From assembly GCF_002222615.2 (NCBI RefSeq), contig NZ_CP022412.2, forward strand, positions 3,844,001 through 3,908,000: 64,000 nt of DNA, written 5' to 3'. This stretch comes from Bacteroides caccae. Its GTDB lineage: Bacteria > Bacteroidota > Bacteroidia > Bacteroidales > Bacteroidaceae. Both the position numbers and the translations under genes were made by a program. The first letter of the stretch is position 1, and each line of letters begins with the position of its first letter. The notes under the pieces are model-generated. The model had not been told where the DNA came from. It ran no database searches and saw nothing but the letters and a program-made list of their open reading frames with translations. Shown piece after piece: positions 9,049 through 18,197 of this stretch.

Positions 9049-10527
9049 TTATTGTCGCACTATTTCATCAAAATCGGCTTCCAGTTCGGTATTGGTACGG
9101 AAATCCCAAAGCGTCAGGCTACGAATCTGATAAAAATAATACCAATAATAATAGAGCTCGGAAATGTGCTTCTGACGCGCCGCATCTTTGGAACTTTGAG
9201 CGTCGTTCAGGTCCAGCGTATTAATCTTGCCAATCAGAAAGGTTTCAATACTGGTCTTGTAACGTTGCTGCGCTATGAGATCAGCTTCCTTTGCAATAGC
9301 TAACTGCTGCGCCTGATTATTGAAATTCTCCACTAACAGGAAAATGTTCTGATTGAAGTTTATCTGTTCCTGACGGATTCTGGAAAGCACCACTTCACGG
9401 TTGCTCTTGGCAACCCGAACTTTACCCCGGCGTTTTCCCCAGTCCAGAATAGGAATCTTAACACCGACCTGCACAATTTGGTTATCCTGCAAATTCTTGT
9501 AAACAGCAGGGAAATCACGATTCTCTCCGGTATACCCCACACTTGCAAACAGATCGATGCTACGCAGGTTACCGCGTGCCGTGGCCACTTCATAATCAGC
9601 TTCCAACTGTCGGCGACGAATGTTCTGAGCAAATGAGTTACGTTCTAAAGCTTTGCTCAACACTTGATTGTATTCCATTTTCGTTCCGTCCACAGTTTCG
9701 GGAATGACGGGACGCAGATTCTCATCCTCTCCCACTCCTAAAAAGGCGCGAAGCTGGAACATCTTGGCATTGAGGTCACTTTCGGCCTCCGTCAAAGAAG
9801 CTTTTGCATTCAAGGCGGAAAGTTTCAGTTGCAAGAGTTCGTTTTCGGAGATCTGCCCCATTTCACGTTTAGCAAGTGCTACTTTGTAGAGGTGGTCGGC
9901 ATTGGAGAGGTTTTGCCTGGCTGTCCCCAAGTTTTCTTCGGCCAGCAGGAGATTAAAATAATAGGTGATTGCCCGCATGGTTACTTCTTCGGTAGCGGTA
10001 ATAAAAGCAGCTTTTGCTTCCGCATAACGTACCGGTTCAATGCGCCTGTTCCATTTCACGTTGTTTACGCCAAGAATCGGTTGCGTGAGTTTCAGCGTAA
10101 TGGGAACAGACATGAAGTGACGGTCGCCTCCGGAGCCCAACTGCTTCATATAGTCGAGCGAAGACACCAATGAAAGTTTACCGCCGGTAAGCCAGATGTT
10201 CTGGTCAATGGAAAGGTCGCCGGAAAGTCCCAAAGCACTGTTACGGACAAAGCTGTATGAACCGTCTGCATTCTGATAGGAGCCATAAGACTTGTTGTAA
10301 TTAGGCAATGTACCGGTCAGGTTGACTTCCGGCAAAAGATCGGCACGGAAGGTACGATATTCCCAATAGGCAGTTTTCAATTCATTCAGGGCAACGGCGG
10401 CATCTACGGATTGCACGCGTGCCATAGCAATAGCTTCATTCAAGGTTATCTTCCTTTCCTGCTGTGCCGATAATACCACAGGCAGGCAAACAGCAGCAAG
10501 AGCAAACAATATACTTTTCTTTTTCAT
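9049..10527 (-). CDS. TolC-family outer-membrane efflux channel
   Basis: The protein has 492 residues. A signal peptide (about 1-21, ending VVLSAQQ) precedes two TolC-type halves of long amphipathic helices, seen in blocks such as EENLGTARQNLSNADHLYKVALAKRE and AQSSKDAARQKH. TolC trimers form the outer-membrane duct for tripartite pumps. The partners are most likely the HlyD adaptor and the ABC permeases and ATPase encoded upstream on the same strand, although a sensor kinase gene lies between. It has its own sigma-54-like promoter with upstream dyads, which argues for control by the NtrC-like regulator immediately downstream. Confidence 0.92.
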   Translation of the reverse strand: MKKKSILFALAAVCLPVVLSAQQERKITLNEAIAMARVQSVDAAVALNELKTAYWEYRTFRADLLPEVNLTGTLPNYNKSYGSYQNADGSYSFVRNSALGLSGDLSIDQNIWLTGGKLSLVSSLDYMKQLGSGGDRHFMSVPITLKLTQPILGVNNVKWNRRIEPVRYAEAKAAFITATEEVTMRAITYYFNLLLAEENLGTARQNLSNADHLYKVALAKREMGQISENELLQLKLSALNAKASLTEAESDLNAKMFQLRAFLGVGEDENLRPVIPETVDGTKMEYNQVLSKALERNSFAQNIRRRQLEADYEVATARGNLRSIDLFASVGYTGENRDFPAVYKNLQDNQIVQVGVKIPILDWGKRRGKVRVAKSNREVVLSRIRQEQINFNQNIFLLVENFNNQAQQLAIAKEADLIAQQRYKTSIETFLIGKINTLDLNDAQSSKDAARQKHISELYYYWYYFYQIRSLTLWDFRTNTELEADFDEIVRQ

Positions 10528-10555
10528 TACGCACTATATTTTTCACCTAAGGAGA

Positions 10556-10572
10556 TTCAAACGATGTGCCAA
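10556..10572 (-). promoter_or_regulatory. Sigma-54-type promoter of the tolC gene
   Basis: The minus strand reads TTGGCAC, five bases, then TTGA. This matches the RpoN consensus TGGCAC-N5-TTGC with only the last base different and with the GG-to-G spacing exact. The predicted start of transcription is near 10545, 18 bases before the tolC ATG. Confidence 0.65.
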
Positions 10573-10614
10573 AAGAATAAGGTATTTATTTTCAATCAAT
10601 TAAAGAATAAGAAC

Positions 10615-10651
10615 AGTGTTCATTTTCGGACACTATGCTCAAAAATGAACG
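10615..10651 (-). promoter_or_regulatory. Tandem activator sites (UAS) for the NtrC-like regulator, upstream of tolC
   Basis: A dyad with arms AGTGT/ACACT at 10615-10634 has the core TGTTCATTTTCGGACA (10617-10632). A second, related 16-mer is at 10636-10651 (its complement reads CGTTCATTTTTGAGCA, 12 of 16 the same). The centres are 19 bases apart, about two helical turns. The proximal centre is about 80 bases upstream of the predicted sigma-54 start. The same core occurs before the HlyD operon at the same distance. Confidence 0.6.
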
Positions 10652-10702
10652 TTCGATTATGTATGCAGCCGTTTTAGTATTGTTTGTAGCAGGTACGGGT
10701 GT

Positions 10703-13312
10703 CTATTCGCAGTAGTTAGGAAGACGTACCGTAAAGCGGGTGCCTTTGCCTACTTCGGAAGTGACACTGATAGTTCCTTTCAGACGTTCGACAATAGTCT
10801 GGCAAATACTCAATCCCAAACCTGCCCCCTGCGTAAAGTTATCGACCTTATAGAACCGCTCGAAGATATGGCGGATACCTTCTTCCGAAATGCCGACTCC
10901 CGTATCTTCTACGAAAATCCGGGTATAACCCGGTTCTTCATCTTCTTCATAACCGAAAGTGATAAAGCCGCTACCGGTGAACTTGGCAGCATTATTAATA
11001 AGGTTATTGACTACCTGTTGCAGGCGGACATTATCTGTCGTAAGATATTTCTTGTCGCCCGCAGGCATACGCAGTACCAGTTCTACGCCCGCAGGCATAT
11101 TCAGGCGCTGCGAATCATGGACAGTTTTGAGCAATAAAGGCAGGTTATGTTCCGCAAACATAAATTCCATTGTTCCCGATTCGATGCGCGACAAATCGAG
11201 AATATCGTTAATCAAAGCCAGTAACAATCCGCAGTTCTTGTTGATTGTGGCAATAAACTGCGTCACCTCTTCTTCGGTAAAGTTACTCGTATCACTCAAC
11301 AAATCGGAGAAACCGACGATAGCATTCAGCGGAGTGCGGATTTCGTGGCTCATATTGGCAAGGAAGGCCGACTTCAATTTATCCGCCTGAAGCGCCTTAT
11401 CACGTGCCTCCCGCATCTCTTGCTCAGCAGTCTTATACCGCTGGATACTCTGACATACACCTAATATATTATAGAGAGAATCCTGCGTCAAGCCGGTAAC
11501 AATAGAAGAACGGTACTCCCACCACTCATATTCGCCTTTCACATTACGCTGGCGGAAGTTCAAACGTGTGCTTTCTTCTTCACCCGACAAGGCCTTGTCA
11601 AAAAGAACACGTATTTCTTTTATATCATCCGGATGAATCGTACGATCCATTTCTTTGCGAGAAATGGTAGTAACAGCTTCATCATAACCGAGCCTCACCA
11701 GAAAGCCTTGCGGAAAAATAAAGCAATTTGTTTCCATATCAAACTGCCACGGATAAATAGCGCTCTCGTCCACTGCCATGTCGAAGAAACGCTTCTGCAT
11801 CTCTTCATCCGATATATTACGTGCAGAAAGAGCCATACCGGTAATTTCTTCCCTTGAAAAAATAGGCACGATTTCTCCCGATACGGGAAAATATTTGTCA
11901 CTATGTACTTCTTTCATAAAGGCACCTTGCGGTATCATAACACTCTTTCCGGTCTTTGCTACTTCCTTCAACATTTTATGGAGGATATCCTGACCATTAT
12001 GATAAACCTTGAAAATGCTTCCCGCCATCATTCCTTCATACACACGTCCGCCTATATCGAACGGCAAATGTAGCATTTGCAACAGGGAACGGTTGGTGAA
12101 ATGGATATGTAAATCGGTATCATACGTAATGACACCGTCGCGAATGGAATGGAAGATATTATCAAACTCATTGCGTTGCTCTACCATTTTATTTTGTACC
12201 AACAAACGGGTCTGTACCTGTACCCTCCGCTTAGCCTCGCGACGATTGACGCGAATCAACCATACGATAGATGCAATCAACAATGCCAGAATAGACGGAT
12301 AAAGAAGGATAAACAAGAGTTTATATTTCTCCCAATAGGGTTCATTGACAACAGTTCCTTTCGAGCCTATCTTGTCAGGATTGACATGAAAAAATTCCAG
12401 TTGCTTGTAGTCATATATAAACCCTTGCGGAATCTCAGTAACCCCGACGTCTTTGGGAGATGTTCCTTTTAACACGGAAGAAGCTCTCTGTGCGGCCTGC
12501 ATTGCCGAAGTATAGGCATCGCAATCATAAGCACCGAACACTCCGTTGGTCAAACCAACATTCTGTGTAGCAAAAACAGGGGCTTTCGAGTTTTTGCCTA
12601 CAAAAGAAAGAAAAGGAGACCATTTGGGAGCAATTACCACACGTCCGTAACTATTACGCGGATAGCAAATAGCAGAAATAATATGGCTGGTTGTCTGATT
12701 TTGTGTGTTATATATCTTCATGTCATAATCGGGATTATCTTTCTGAAAGACTTCCCATTCCTCCTGAAAATCCTCCAGTCCCTTGTTACTCAGAAAACTA
12801 TTATCAATCACACAAATAACCTCTTTGCGTTTGGGAAACAGTCGCTGTGCCTCCCGCAAAATAATATCAAAATCAGGATTGACCGTATATCCGCAGACAT
12901 TGGGATGAGCGGCAAACAGCTTCTCATCCGGATACTTAATACCAAAAAACACAACCGGTATTTGCAAGGGCAACGAGTCTCCACACGCAAAGAGCGTATA
13001 GAAAGCCTCATCACTGGATGTCACAATCAAATCGGTTTCCCTGTCACGAGCACGCTCACAGAAACGACGCATAATGACTTTCTCAGATCTGAATGCCCAA
13101 AAATCCGCATCCAGATATTCAGTCGTTATATTCACTTTCAAGCCATTATCTTTAAAGCCTTTCACCAAACCTTGGTTCAAATCGCGATGCCAAGGAGTCT
13201 GCGAAGTATACGATTGGATAAAAAGCACATTGTATGTACGCTCCGATGCTGCCGCTTGACAAAGAACGGCAATAAACAGAACTACAAACACACAGAAATA
13301 TCGTTGTTTCAT
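10703..13312 (-). CDS. Sensor histidine kinase with periplasmic ABC-substrate-binding-like domain
   Basis: The protein has 869 residues from ATG 13312 (a TTG two codons earlier is less likely). A signal peptide (ending AAASE) leads into a periplasmic domain of about 300 residues like ABC-transport substrate-binding proteins (SYTSQTPWHRDLNQGL). A transmembrane helix (about 332-355), two PAS-type domains (about 385-500 and 510-630), a HisKA box with NMSHEIRTPLN, and an HATPase domain (N box VNNLINNAAKF, DTGVGI, GAGLGLSI) follow. It has no receiver domain and no response regulator next to it, so it is an orphan kinase. It lies between tolC and the ABC ATPase gene but has its own promoter at 13350. 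Confidence 0.92.
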   Translation of the reverse strand: MKQRYFCVFVVLFIAVLCQAAASERTYNVLFIQSYTSQTPWHRDLNQGLVKGFKDNGLKVNITTEYLDADFWAFRSEKVIMRRFCERARDRETDLIVTSSDEAFYTLFACGDSLPLQIPVVFFGIKYPDEKLFAAHPNVCGYTVNPDFDIILREAQRLFPKRKEVICVIDNSFLSNKGLEDFQEEWEVFQKDNPDYDMKIYNTQNQTTSHIISAICYPRNSYGRVVIAPKWSPFLSFVGKNSKAPVFATQNVGLTNGVFGAYDCDAYTSAMQAAQRASSVLKGTSPKDVGVTEIPQGFIYDYKQLEFFHVNPDKIGSKGTVVNEPYWEKYKLLFILLYPSILALLIASIVWLIRVNRREAKRRVQVQTRLLVQNKMVEQRNEFDNIFHSIRDGVITYDTDLHIHFTNRSLLQMLHLPFDIGGRVYEGMMAGSIFKVYHNGQDILHKMLKEVAKTGKSVMIPQGAFMKEVHSDKYFPVSGEIVPIFSREEITGMALSARNISDEEMQKRFFDMAVDESAIYPWQFDMETNCFIFPQGFLVRLGYDEAVTTISRKEMDRTIHPDDIKEIRVLFDKALSGEEESTRLNFRQRNVKGEYEWWEYRSSIVTGLTQDSLYNILGVCQSIQRYKTAEQEMREARDKALQADKLKSAFLANMSHEIRTPLNAIVGFSDLLSDTSNFTEEEVTQFIATINKNCGLLLALINDILDLSRIESGTMEFMFAEHNLPLLLKTVHDSQRLNMPAGVELVLRMPAGDKKYLTTDNVRLQQVVNNLINNAAKFTGSGFITFGYEEDEEPGYTRIFVEDTGVGISEEGIRHIFERFYKVDNFTQGAGLGLSICQTIVERLKGTISVTSEVGKGTRFTVRLPNYCE

Positions 13313-13349
13313 AAGCAAAAGATCTGCACCTCTTTCAATATTGTTCGCA

Positions 13350-13357
13350 CAAAGATA
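13350..13357 (-). promoter_or_regulatory. -7 element of the sensor kinase gene
   Basis: The minus strand reads TATCTTTG, a full match to TAnnTTTG. An ATTG lies 17 bases upstream as a weak -33 element. The distance to ATG 13312 is 37 bases. Confidence 0.6.
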
Positions 13358-13396
13358 AGTTATTATATTGAAAACAATGCAAATAGCCTTAACTTT

Positions 13397-14062
13397 TTAC
13401 TGCACTTGATGCCCGTCAAAGAAACGAACTGTCCGCGAAGTCTGTTTTGCCTGTTCTTCATTATGCGTCACCATAACAATCGTCCGTCCGTCTTCCTTAT
13501 TCAACCGGTGAAGCAGTTCCATAACTTCCGCTCCCATTCTGGAGTCCAGGTTACCGGTCGGCTCGTCAGCAAGGATAATCTCCGGATTGCCGATAATCGC
13601 ACGGGCAACAGCAACACGCTGGCACTGACCACCGGAGAGCTGAGACGGGAAATGACGCATCCGGTGACTTAACCCCACCTTTGCCAAAACGTCCTGTGCC
13701 AACCGCTTGCGTTCACTGCTACTCATACGACGGTAAAGTAAAGGCAACTCAACATTATCCAGCACATTGAGCGAATTTATCAGGTGGAAGGACTGAAACA
13801 CAAATCCCAGTTTCTTATTACGGAAAGCGGCAAGTTCCTTATCTTTCATGCTTTCAATTCTTGTTCCGGCTACTTCTATACTTCCACCGGTTGGTGTATC
13901 CAATAGCCCCATAATGTTCAATAAAGTGGATTTACCACAACCTGACGGCCCCATAATGCTCAGGAACTCTCCTTTATTCACTGTAAGGTTTACATCCTCC
14001 AACGCTACCGTTTCAATCTCATTGGTGCGATAAATCTTATTAATGCCAACTAATTTAATCAC
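13397..14062 (-). CDS. MacB/LolD-type ABC transporter ATP-binding protein
   Basis: The protein has 221 residues with Walker A GPSGCGKST, Q-loop FVFQSFHL, signature LSGGQCQRVAVARA, Walker B ILADEPTGNLD and a switch histidine in MVTHNE. It is a stand-alone ATPase of the group that powers FtsX-like (type VII) permeases, not classical importers. Translation starts at GTG 14062. It ends the adaptor-permease-permease-ATPase operon and follows the second permease by 68 bases. It should energise export or envelope transport together with the two upstream permeases. Confidence 0.95.
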   Translation of the reverse strand: MIKLVGINKIYRTNEIETVALEDVNLTVNKGEFLSIMGPSGCGKSTLLNIMGLLDTPTGGSIEVAGTRIESMKDKELAAFRNKKLGFVFQSFHLINSLNVLDNVELPLLYRRMSSSERKRLAQDVLAKVGLSHRMRHFPSQLSGGQCQRVAVARAIIGNPEIILADEPTGNLDSRMGAEVMELLHRLNKEDGRTIVMVTHNEEQAKQTSRTVRFFDGHQVQ

Positions 14063-14130
14063 AGTCGTAAGTATTTAAATCGTTATTATTATAATCTGTC
14101 TTTCTCTTTTTCCGGTCGTATCTTCATCAT

Positions 14131-15426
14131 TTATTCATCACGCAAGGCTTCGGTGGGAGGAATCCTACTTATCTTGTAAGCCGGAATAAAGACTCCGAGC
14201 AACACCACAACGATAATAATGATATAAACTATAAGTGACACTACTATATAATGCAGCCAGAAATTGTTAATCCAAAGTGAAGGCACGACATAGCCCTGTT
14301 CATACCAGTTGCCTTCTGCCAGTCCATACTGCAAATAAATCAGACACCCCACCAACCAGGCAAACGAAGCCAATATAGCAGCTTCTCCCATTAATAGCCT
14401 GCATATATTACCCGGTGCTGCCCCATAGCTCAACATAATTCCCACTTCTTCACGGCGGCTACGAGTTTGGAGCCAGAAAGCACCGGTGACTCCTAACGCC
14501 AGATTAATAAGAAAGAAAACCGCTAATATTATATTCATCCGGTATTTATTGGTAACACCGGAGCCATATTCCAAGTAATCCAATTGTTCCTTGTAAGTAG
14601 AGACCTCCCGTATATAAAGATTACCGGCTTTCAGATTACTGTATGCCCAAGTACGGAAGTCATGCAGAAAACGTTGCTCGGACACATCCGGTTGCAGACG
14701 AATCAAAAAAGATCCCCCGTTCCATACTTCTTTCGAACGAACATTCAATTGCGGTTCAAAGAAAGAATACATACCTTGTTCATAATTACGGGAACGCACT
14801 TTCTCCACGACTCCTTTTATTTGAAAGAAAGTTGTATCCTTCTCATCGTCATCGCTATTATAAAACAGTCGTTTTCCGGTCAACCGGCCGACCTTCGGAA
14901 GGATCTGCAACAAATCAGCAGATACAACAAGATCATTTCTCTGATAATCCATATTGTCCAATTCTCCCAATGTCTTTCCTTCAAAGGTTTTGAAACCAAA
15001 AGTCTCAAAGAATCCGGTATGGGGTATAAAGTAGGATATGGACGCCGGTATTGCCAATGTATCGTATGCATAAGTATTATACGAACTCCCTCCCGAACCC
15101 GGAAAAGCAAAAGTCACCAAAGGAGCAGCATTCTGTACACCGGGATAATCACGTAACTTACGTAACATACGATGCATATTTTCCATTGTATGAAGAGAAT
15201 CCGCTTCTTCCTTATTATAATCAGGAGCAGTGGAAGGCAAACTGCGGATAGGAGCAATCAGCAACCCGTCCGGTTCGTATCCTAAAGGCAACGTCTGATT
15301 ATAACTTAACACAAAGAGAGGATCAGTGATATACCAGGTCAGAACAGTGACCAGTATCAGTTCGGCAAGCAACCACGCATTCCGGACTCGCCGTGCCCAA
15401 AGATTTTTCAGTATCAGTTTCAACAT
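14131..15426 (-). CDS. FtsX/MacB-type ABC permease (second of pair)
   Basis: The protein has 431 residues. The topology is one N-terminal transmembrane helix (about 18-36), a periplasmic domain of about 230 residues of the MacB core type, and three C-terminal helices (about 285-310, 335-360 and 390-420). It ends in the typical cytoplasmic PPTEALRDE tail. It has no ATPase domain, so it depends on the separate downstream ATPase. It is similar in size and layout to the neighbouring permease, and the two probably form a heterodimer. The 35-base gap from that gene supports a shared transcript. Confidence 0.9.
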   Translation of the reverse strand: MLKLILKNLWARRVRNAWLLAELILVTVLTWYITDPLFVLSYNQTLPLGYEPDGLLIAPIRSLPSTAPDYNKEEADSLHTMENMHRMLRKLRDYPGVQNAAPLVTFAFPGSGGSSYNTYAYDTLAIPASISYFIPHTGFFETFGFKTFEGKTLGELDNMDYQRNDLVVSADLLQILPKVGRLTGKRLFYNSDDDEKDTTFFQIKGVVEKVRSRNYEQGMYSFFEPQLNVRSKEVWNGGSFLIRLQPDVSEQRFLHDFRTWAYSNLKAGNLYIREVSTYKEQLDYLEYGSGVTNKYRMNIILAVFFLINLALGVTGAFWLQTRSRREEVGIMLSYGAAPGNICRLLMGEAAILASFAWLVGCLIYLQYGLAEGNWYEQGYVVPSLWINNFWLHYIVVSLIVYIIIIVVVLLGVFIPAYKISRIPPTEALRDE

Positions 15427-15461
15427 AATGATCTAATTCTATTATATATAAGGTGATAACC

Positions 15462-16757
15462 CTATTTCTGCTCATTCAAAGATTCAACTATCGGATGGCG
15501 TAATGCATTCCATGCGGGTATTAACGCTGATATCAGATTCAGTAATAAACAGAACAGAGCCGCTGCCACAAAGATTAACGGAGCAAAAAACATATCAATT
15601 CCCATTCCCAAATTCACTCCTTTAGGAGGAAACTTAGGAAAGACTTCGAATAAACTGAATATCTCATATCCCGACAAAGCAAGTACAATCCAAGCTATTA
15701 CCAATCCGAGAAGAGTTCCCAAGCCTGTAAGGAGTAGATTTTCCCAGATAATCTGTACCAATAACCGCCTGCGGGAAGCACCAAACGCCTTACGTATACC
15801 CAAATCCGGTAACTGGCGTTCCATACGGGCAGAAATCATGCCGCTCAAATTGAAAGCGGGAACAAAAAGTAATACCATAAAGATACCTACAAACATCCAT
15901 ATCACCCTGCCCCAGTCGACAGCGACATTACTCCAGAGGCGGAAAGTGCTATGCCAATAAAGTTCGGGTTGTCCCACTAAATCCAGCTTCCACCCGTCAC
16001 CCATATCCGATACATTAAATTTACGGACAAGTTCCAGTACTTCATCTTGTACATCTGTGACACTTTTCGATTCCTTCATCAAAATGTAGACACGATAACC
16101 TCCCAACGCCCAATGGCTTCCTTCATCATCATAGCCATCGCGACAACTATAAGGAAGATAAACTTGGGCATACGAGTCCGGTGTAAGAAAACTGCCACTT
16201 TTCACAACACCCACTACTTTTACATTGGTATAATCCATTAAGAAGTTTTTACCGACCACTCCCTTAGTTGTTCCGAAAAGCTGCTGTGCATAACTATCTG
16301 TCAGTACTACATTATGAATACCGCTACGGCGATCGGCCTCAGTAAATGGCTTCCCCTCCAGAAAGACCAAAGGAAAGACACGGAAAAAGTTCTCGTCCGT
16401 ATACCTTGCATAAGTCGGAATTTCTTCTTTTTCGTTTGTTACCCGGGCATAACTTGTACCAAACACTCCGGTACTTACTTCCGCACTTTCCAACGAGCAG
16501 AACCAGTCTTTCAACATTGCATAACTGATATTGGCAGAATGAGTACTCTCATCGTTTGTCATTTTAGCGGATTTCACCACCAATGTACGCATCCTGTTCG
16601 TCTCCGGATAAACAGGAGCCAACCGCACATAATACACAATAGCTATTACCATTGTCATAACGATAGAAATCCCTGTTCCTACAATATAGAGCGTGCTGAA
16701 AAGCGGATTCTGCTTCATTAAGTTCCACGCTTGTTTCAAATATACCCTGACAGCCAT
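15462..16757 (-). CDS. FtsX/MacB-type ABC permease (first of pair)
   Basis: The protein has 431 residues with the same four-helix, large-periplasmic-domain layout as the next permease. An N-terminal helix lies at about 20-43, the periplasmic MacB-like domain follows, and there are three C-terminal helices after about residue 275. The cytoplasmic segment RMERQLPDLGIRKAFGASRR carries the family's GIRKAxGAS coupling motif, and the tail HPIVESLNEQ is also typical. It starts 10 bases after the HlyD adaptor stop, so the two genes are co-transcribed. Confidence 0.9.
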   Translation of the reverse strand: MAVRVYLKQAWNLMKQNPLFSTLYIVGTGISIVMTMVIAIVYYVRLAPVYPETNRMRTLVVKSAKMTNDESTHSANISYAMLKDWFCSLESAEVSTGVFGTSYARVTNEKEEIPTYARYTDENFFRVFPLVFLEGKPFTEADRRSGIHNVVLTDSYAQQLFGTTKGVVGKNFLMDYTNVKVVGVVKSGSFLTPDSYAQVYLPYSCRDGYDDEGSHWALGGYRVYILMKESKSVTDVQDEVLELVRKFNVSDMGDGWKLDLVGQPELYWHSTFRLWSNVAVDWGRVIWMFVGIFMVLLFVPAFNLSGMISARMERQLPDLGIRKAFGASRRRLLVQIIWENLLLTGLGTLLGLVIAWIVLALSGYEIFSLFEVFPKFPPKGVNLGMGIDMFFAPLIFVAAALFCLLLNLISALIPAWNALRHPIVESLNEQK

Positions 16758-16767
16758 ATCTTCTACC

Positions 16768-18015
16768 TTATTTTAGTTTCAGTTTATTCTTGTTTTTATA
16801 GGAGTTCATATCGCTCACCACTACCCTGTCGCCCAGTTTCAACCCGCTCAGCACTTCTACATATTCAAAGTTGGAATCGCCCAACTGTACTTTACGTTTG
16901 ACCAGTTCGCTATCCGAATCGCAGACAAACAGTTCATATTCACCGCGTCCCACATAGAAAGAGCCATTGGCAATACGCATCACATCTTCTTTCACGGCAT
17001 TCATCACATAGACATCCGTCTTCAATCCGGAACGCAGACGGCGGTGGTTATCCTCCTTCAACTGTACGCTGAAAGAGATCACCCCATTCTTGGAAAGCGG
17101 TGTCACACTGCTGACAGTTCCTTCCAATTTATCACTGCCGATTTTCACAATCGCTTTTCCCCCTGCCGACACACGGTCACCGTACGTATCGGCAATCTCG
17201 CCTTCCACTTTGAAATGACTCAAATCGGAGATGACTGCCACTTGTTCGCCCTGCGAAATCTGTGCACCAATCTGATTATTAATAAAGGTAAGGATAGCTT
17301 TTCGGGGAGAACGTATTTGCGCATCCTCAAACGTACGCTTCATCTCCGCCAGACTCTTACGGAAGATATTGAAATCAAGTTCCTGCACCTTCAACTCTGC
17401 GGCGGCCACTTCCTGTTCATTTTTAAACTGCTGTTGAAGTTGTTCGTATTCGAGCTGGGCAACATTATAGCTTAGTTCCGCCTGACGGACTTTATCCGTT
17501 GTTCCTGCCCCGAGACTGTCCAGATAATGTTCGTTCCGCAGTTCCACCTTCATCCGGCTAAGTTTCATGGCTGAAACCTTGATCTGCATCGCCATATCGG
17601 AAAGTTTGGTCTGGCTGTTGACACGAAGCTGGTCAAGTTTATAACGACGCATTTGTTCTTCATCCAACAGTTTCTGGTATTGTGTTTCCGTACTTTGAAG
17701 ATCGAGTTTCAAAATCGGAGTGCCTATCTCCACGCTATCGCCTCCTTTTTTATAGATTTCAAGGATACGGGAGTTAATAGGCGAATTGATTATCTCTTCA
17801 AAAGCAGGAACCACCTTTCCCGACGCACTGACACTGACTTCGATCACTCCTTTGTCAACTGTAGAGAAAACAAGATCTTTTTCTTCTACTCCCACTCTCA
17901 TCAAAGAGATGAGTACACTGACAACAATAACTCCTGCCACTCCTATGGCCGAATAACGAATGATTTTCTTATTACGTTCTTTCTGACGAACTTCCTTAGG
18001 AATTTCTCTGTCCAT
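16768..18015 (-). CDS. HlyD/MacA-type periplasmic adaptor protein
   Basis: The protein has 415 residues. A single N-terminal membrane anchor (about 20-42) is followed by a split lipoyl-like domain, a long coiled-coil hairpin (about 105-225, rich in Gln, Glu, Leu and Lys), and beta-barrel and membrane-proximal domains. Such adaptors bridge an inner-membrane transporter and TolC. It is the first gene of the efflux operon, 10 bases before the first permease. Its upstream region has a -24/-12-like element and a dyad nearly identical to the one before tolC, which ties the separately placed tolC to this operon. Confidence 0.92.
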   Translation of the reverse strand: MDREIPKEVRQKERNKKIIRYSAIGVAGVIVVSVLISLMRVGVEEKDLVFSTVDKGVIEVSVSASGKVVPAFEEIINSPINSRILEIYKKGGDSVEIGTPILKLDLQSTETQYQKLLDEEQMRRYKLDQLRVNSQTKLSDMAMQIKVSAMKLSRMKVELRNEHYLDSLGAGTTDKVRQAELSYNVAQLEYEQLQQQFKNEQEVAAAELKVQELDFNIFRKSLAEMKRTFEDAQIRSPRKAILTFINNQIGAQISQGEQVAVISDLSHFKVEGEIADTYGDRVSAGGKAIVKIGSDKLEGTVSSVTPLSKNGVISFSVQLKEDNHRRLRSGLKTDVYVMNAVKEDVMRIANGSFYVGRGEYELFVCDSDSELVKRKVQLGDSNFEYVEVLSGLKLGDRVVVSDMNSYKNKNKLKLK

Positions 18016-18068
18016 ATCTGATTGTTTATGATTTTATCATGTATTATATTCATTCGGAACTTATATAT

Positions 18069-18084
18069 ACCAAATCCGTGCCAG
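18069..18084 (-). promoter_or_regulatory. Sigma-54-like promoter of the HlyD-ABC operon
   Basis: The minus strand reads CTGGCACGGATTTGGT. The -24 half, TGGCACG, is perfect. The -12 half is weaker: TTGG after four bases, or TGGT at the canonical spacing. The predicted start is near 18057, 42 bases before the adaptor ATG. Support comes mainly from the upstream dyad, whose distance matches that at tolC. Confidence 0.5.
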
Positions 18085-18125
18085 AATCATAAACTACTGA
18101 AATAGAGAATGTAGCCCAAAAGAAA

Positions 18126-18147
18126 GGGTGTCCGAAATCGAACACCC
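18126..18147 (-). promoter_or_regulatory. Activator dyad upstream of the HlyD operon (may also act as ndh terminator)
   Basis: The arms GGGTGT/ACACCC flank the core TGTCCGAAATCGAACA (18129-18144). The complement of the tolC site core reads TGTCCGAAAATGAACA, so the two differ at two of 16 positions. The centre is about 80 bases upstream of the predicted sigma-54 start, as at tolC. On the minus strand the dyad is followed by TTTCTTTT, so it could also terminate the preceding NADH dehydrogenase transcript. Confidence 0.55.
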
Positions 18148-18158
18148 TGTACGAATTT

Positions 18159-18179
18159 ACCGTTCAGAAACAGAACGGT
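18159..18179 (-). terminator. Hairpin after the NADH dehydrogenase gene
   Basis: Perfect seven-base arms ACCGTTC (18159-18165) and GAACGGT (18173-18179) with a seven-base loop lie 18 bases after the ndh stop on the minus strand. No T-run follows directly. Together with the next dyad it probably forms the transcript end. Confidence 0.45.
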
Positions 18180-18197
18180 GTGCCGCATAAGACGACA

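Noticed and set aside
12683..13672. A 329-codon frame on the plus strand opposite the sensor kinase
   Set aside because: It is the antisense shadow of the kinase and ABC ATPase genes, with no promoter or recognisable domains.
18126..18147. The dyad upstream of the HlyD operon as only a terminator
   Set aside because: It may well terminate ndh, but its 16-base core and its distance from a -24/-12 element match those before tolC, so a purely terminator role was not accepted.
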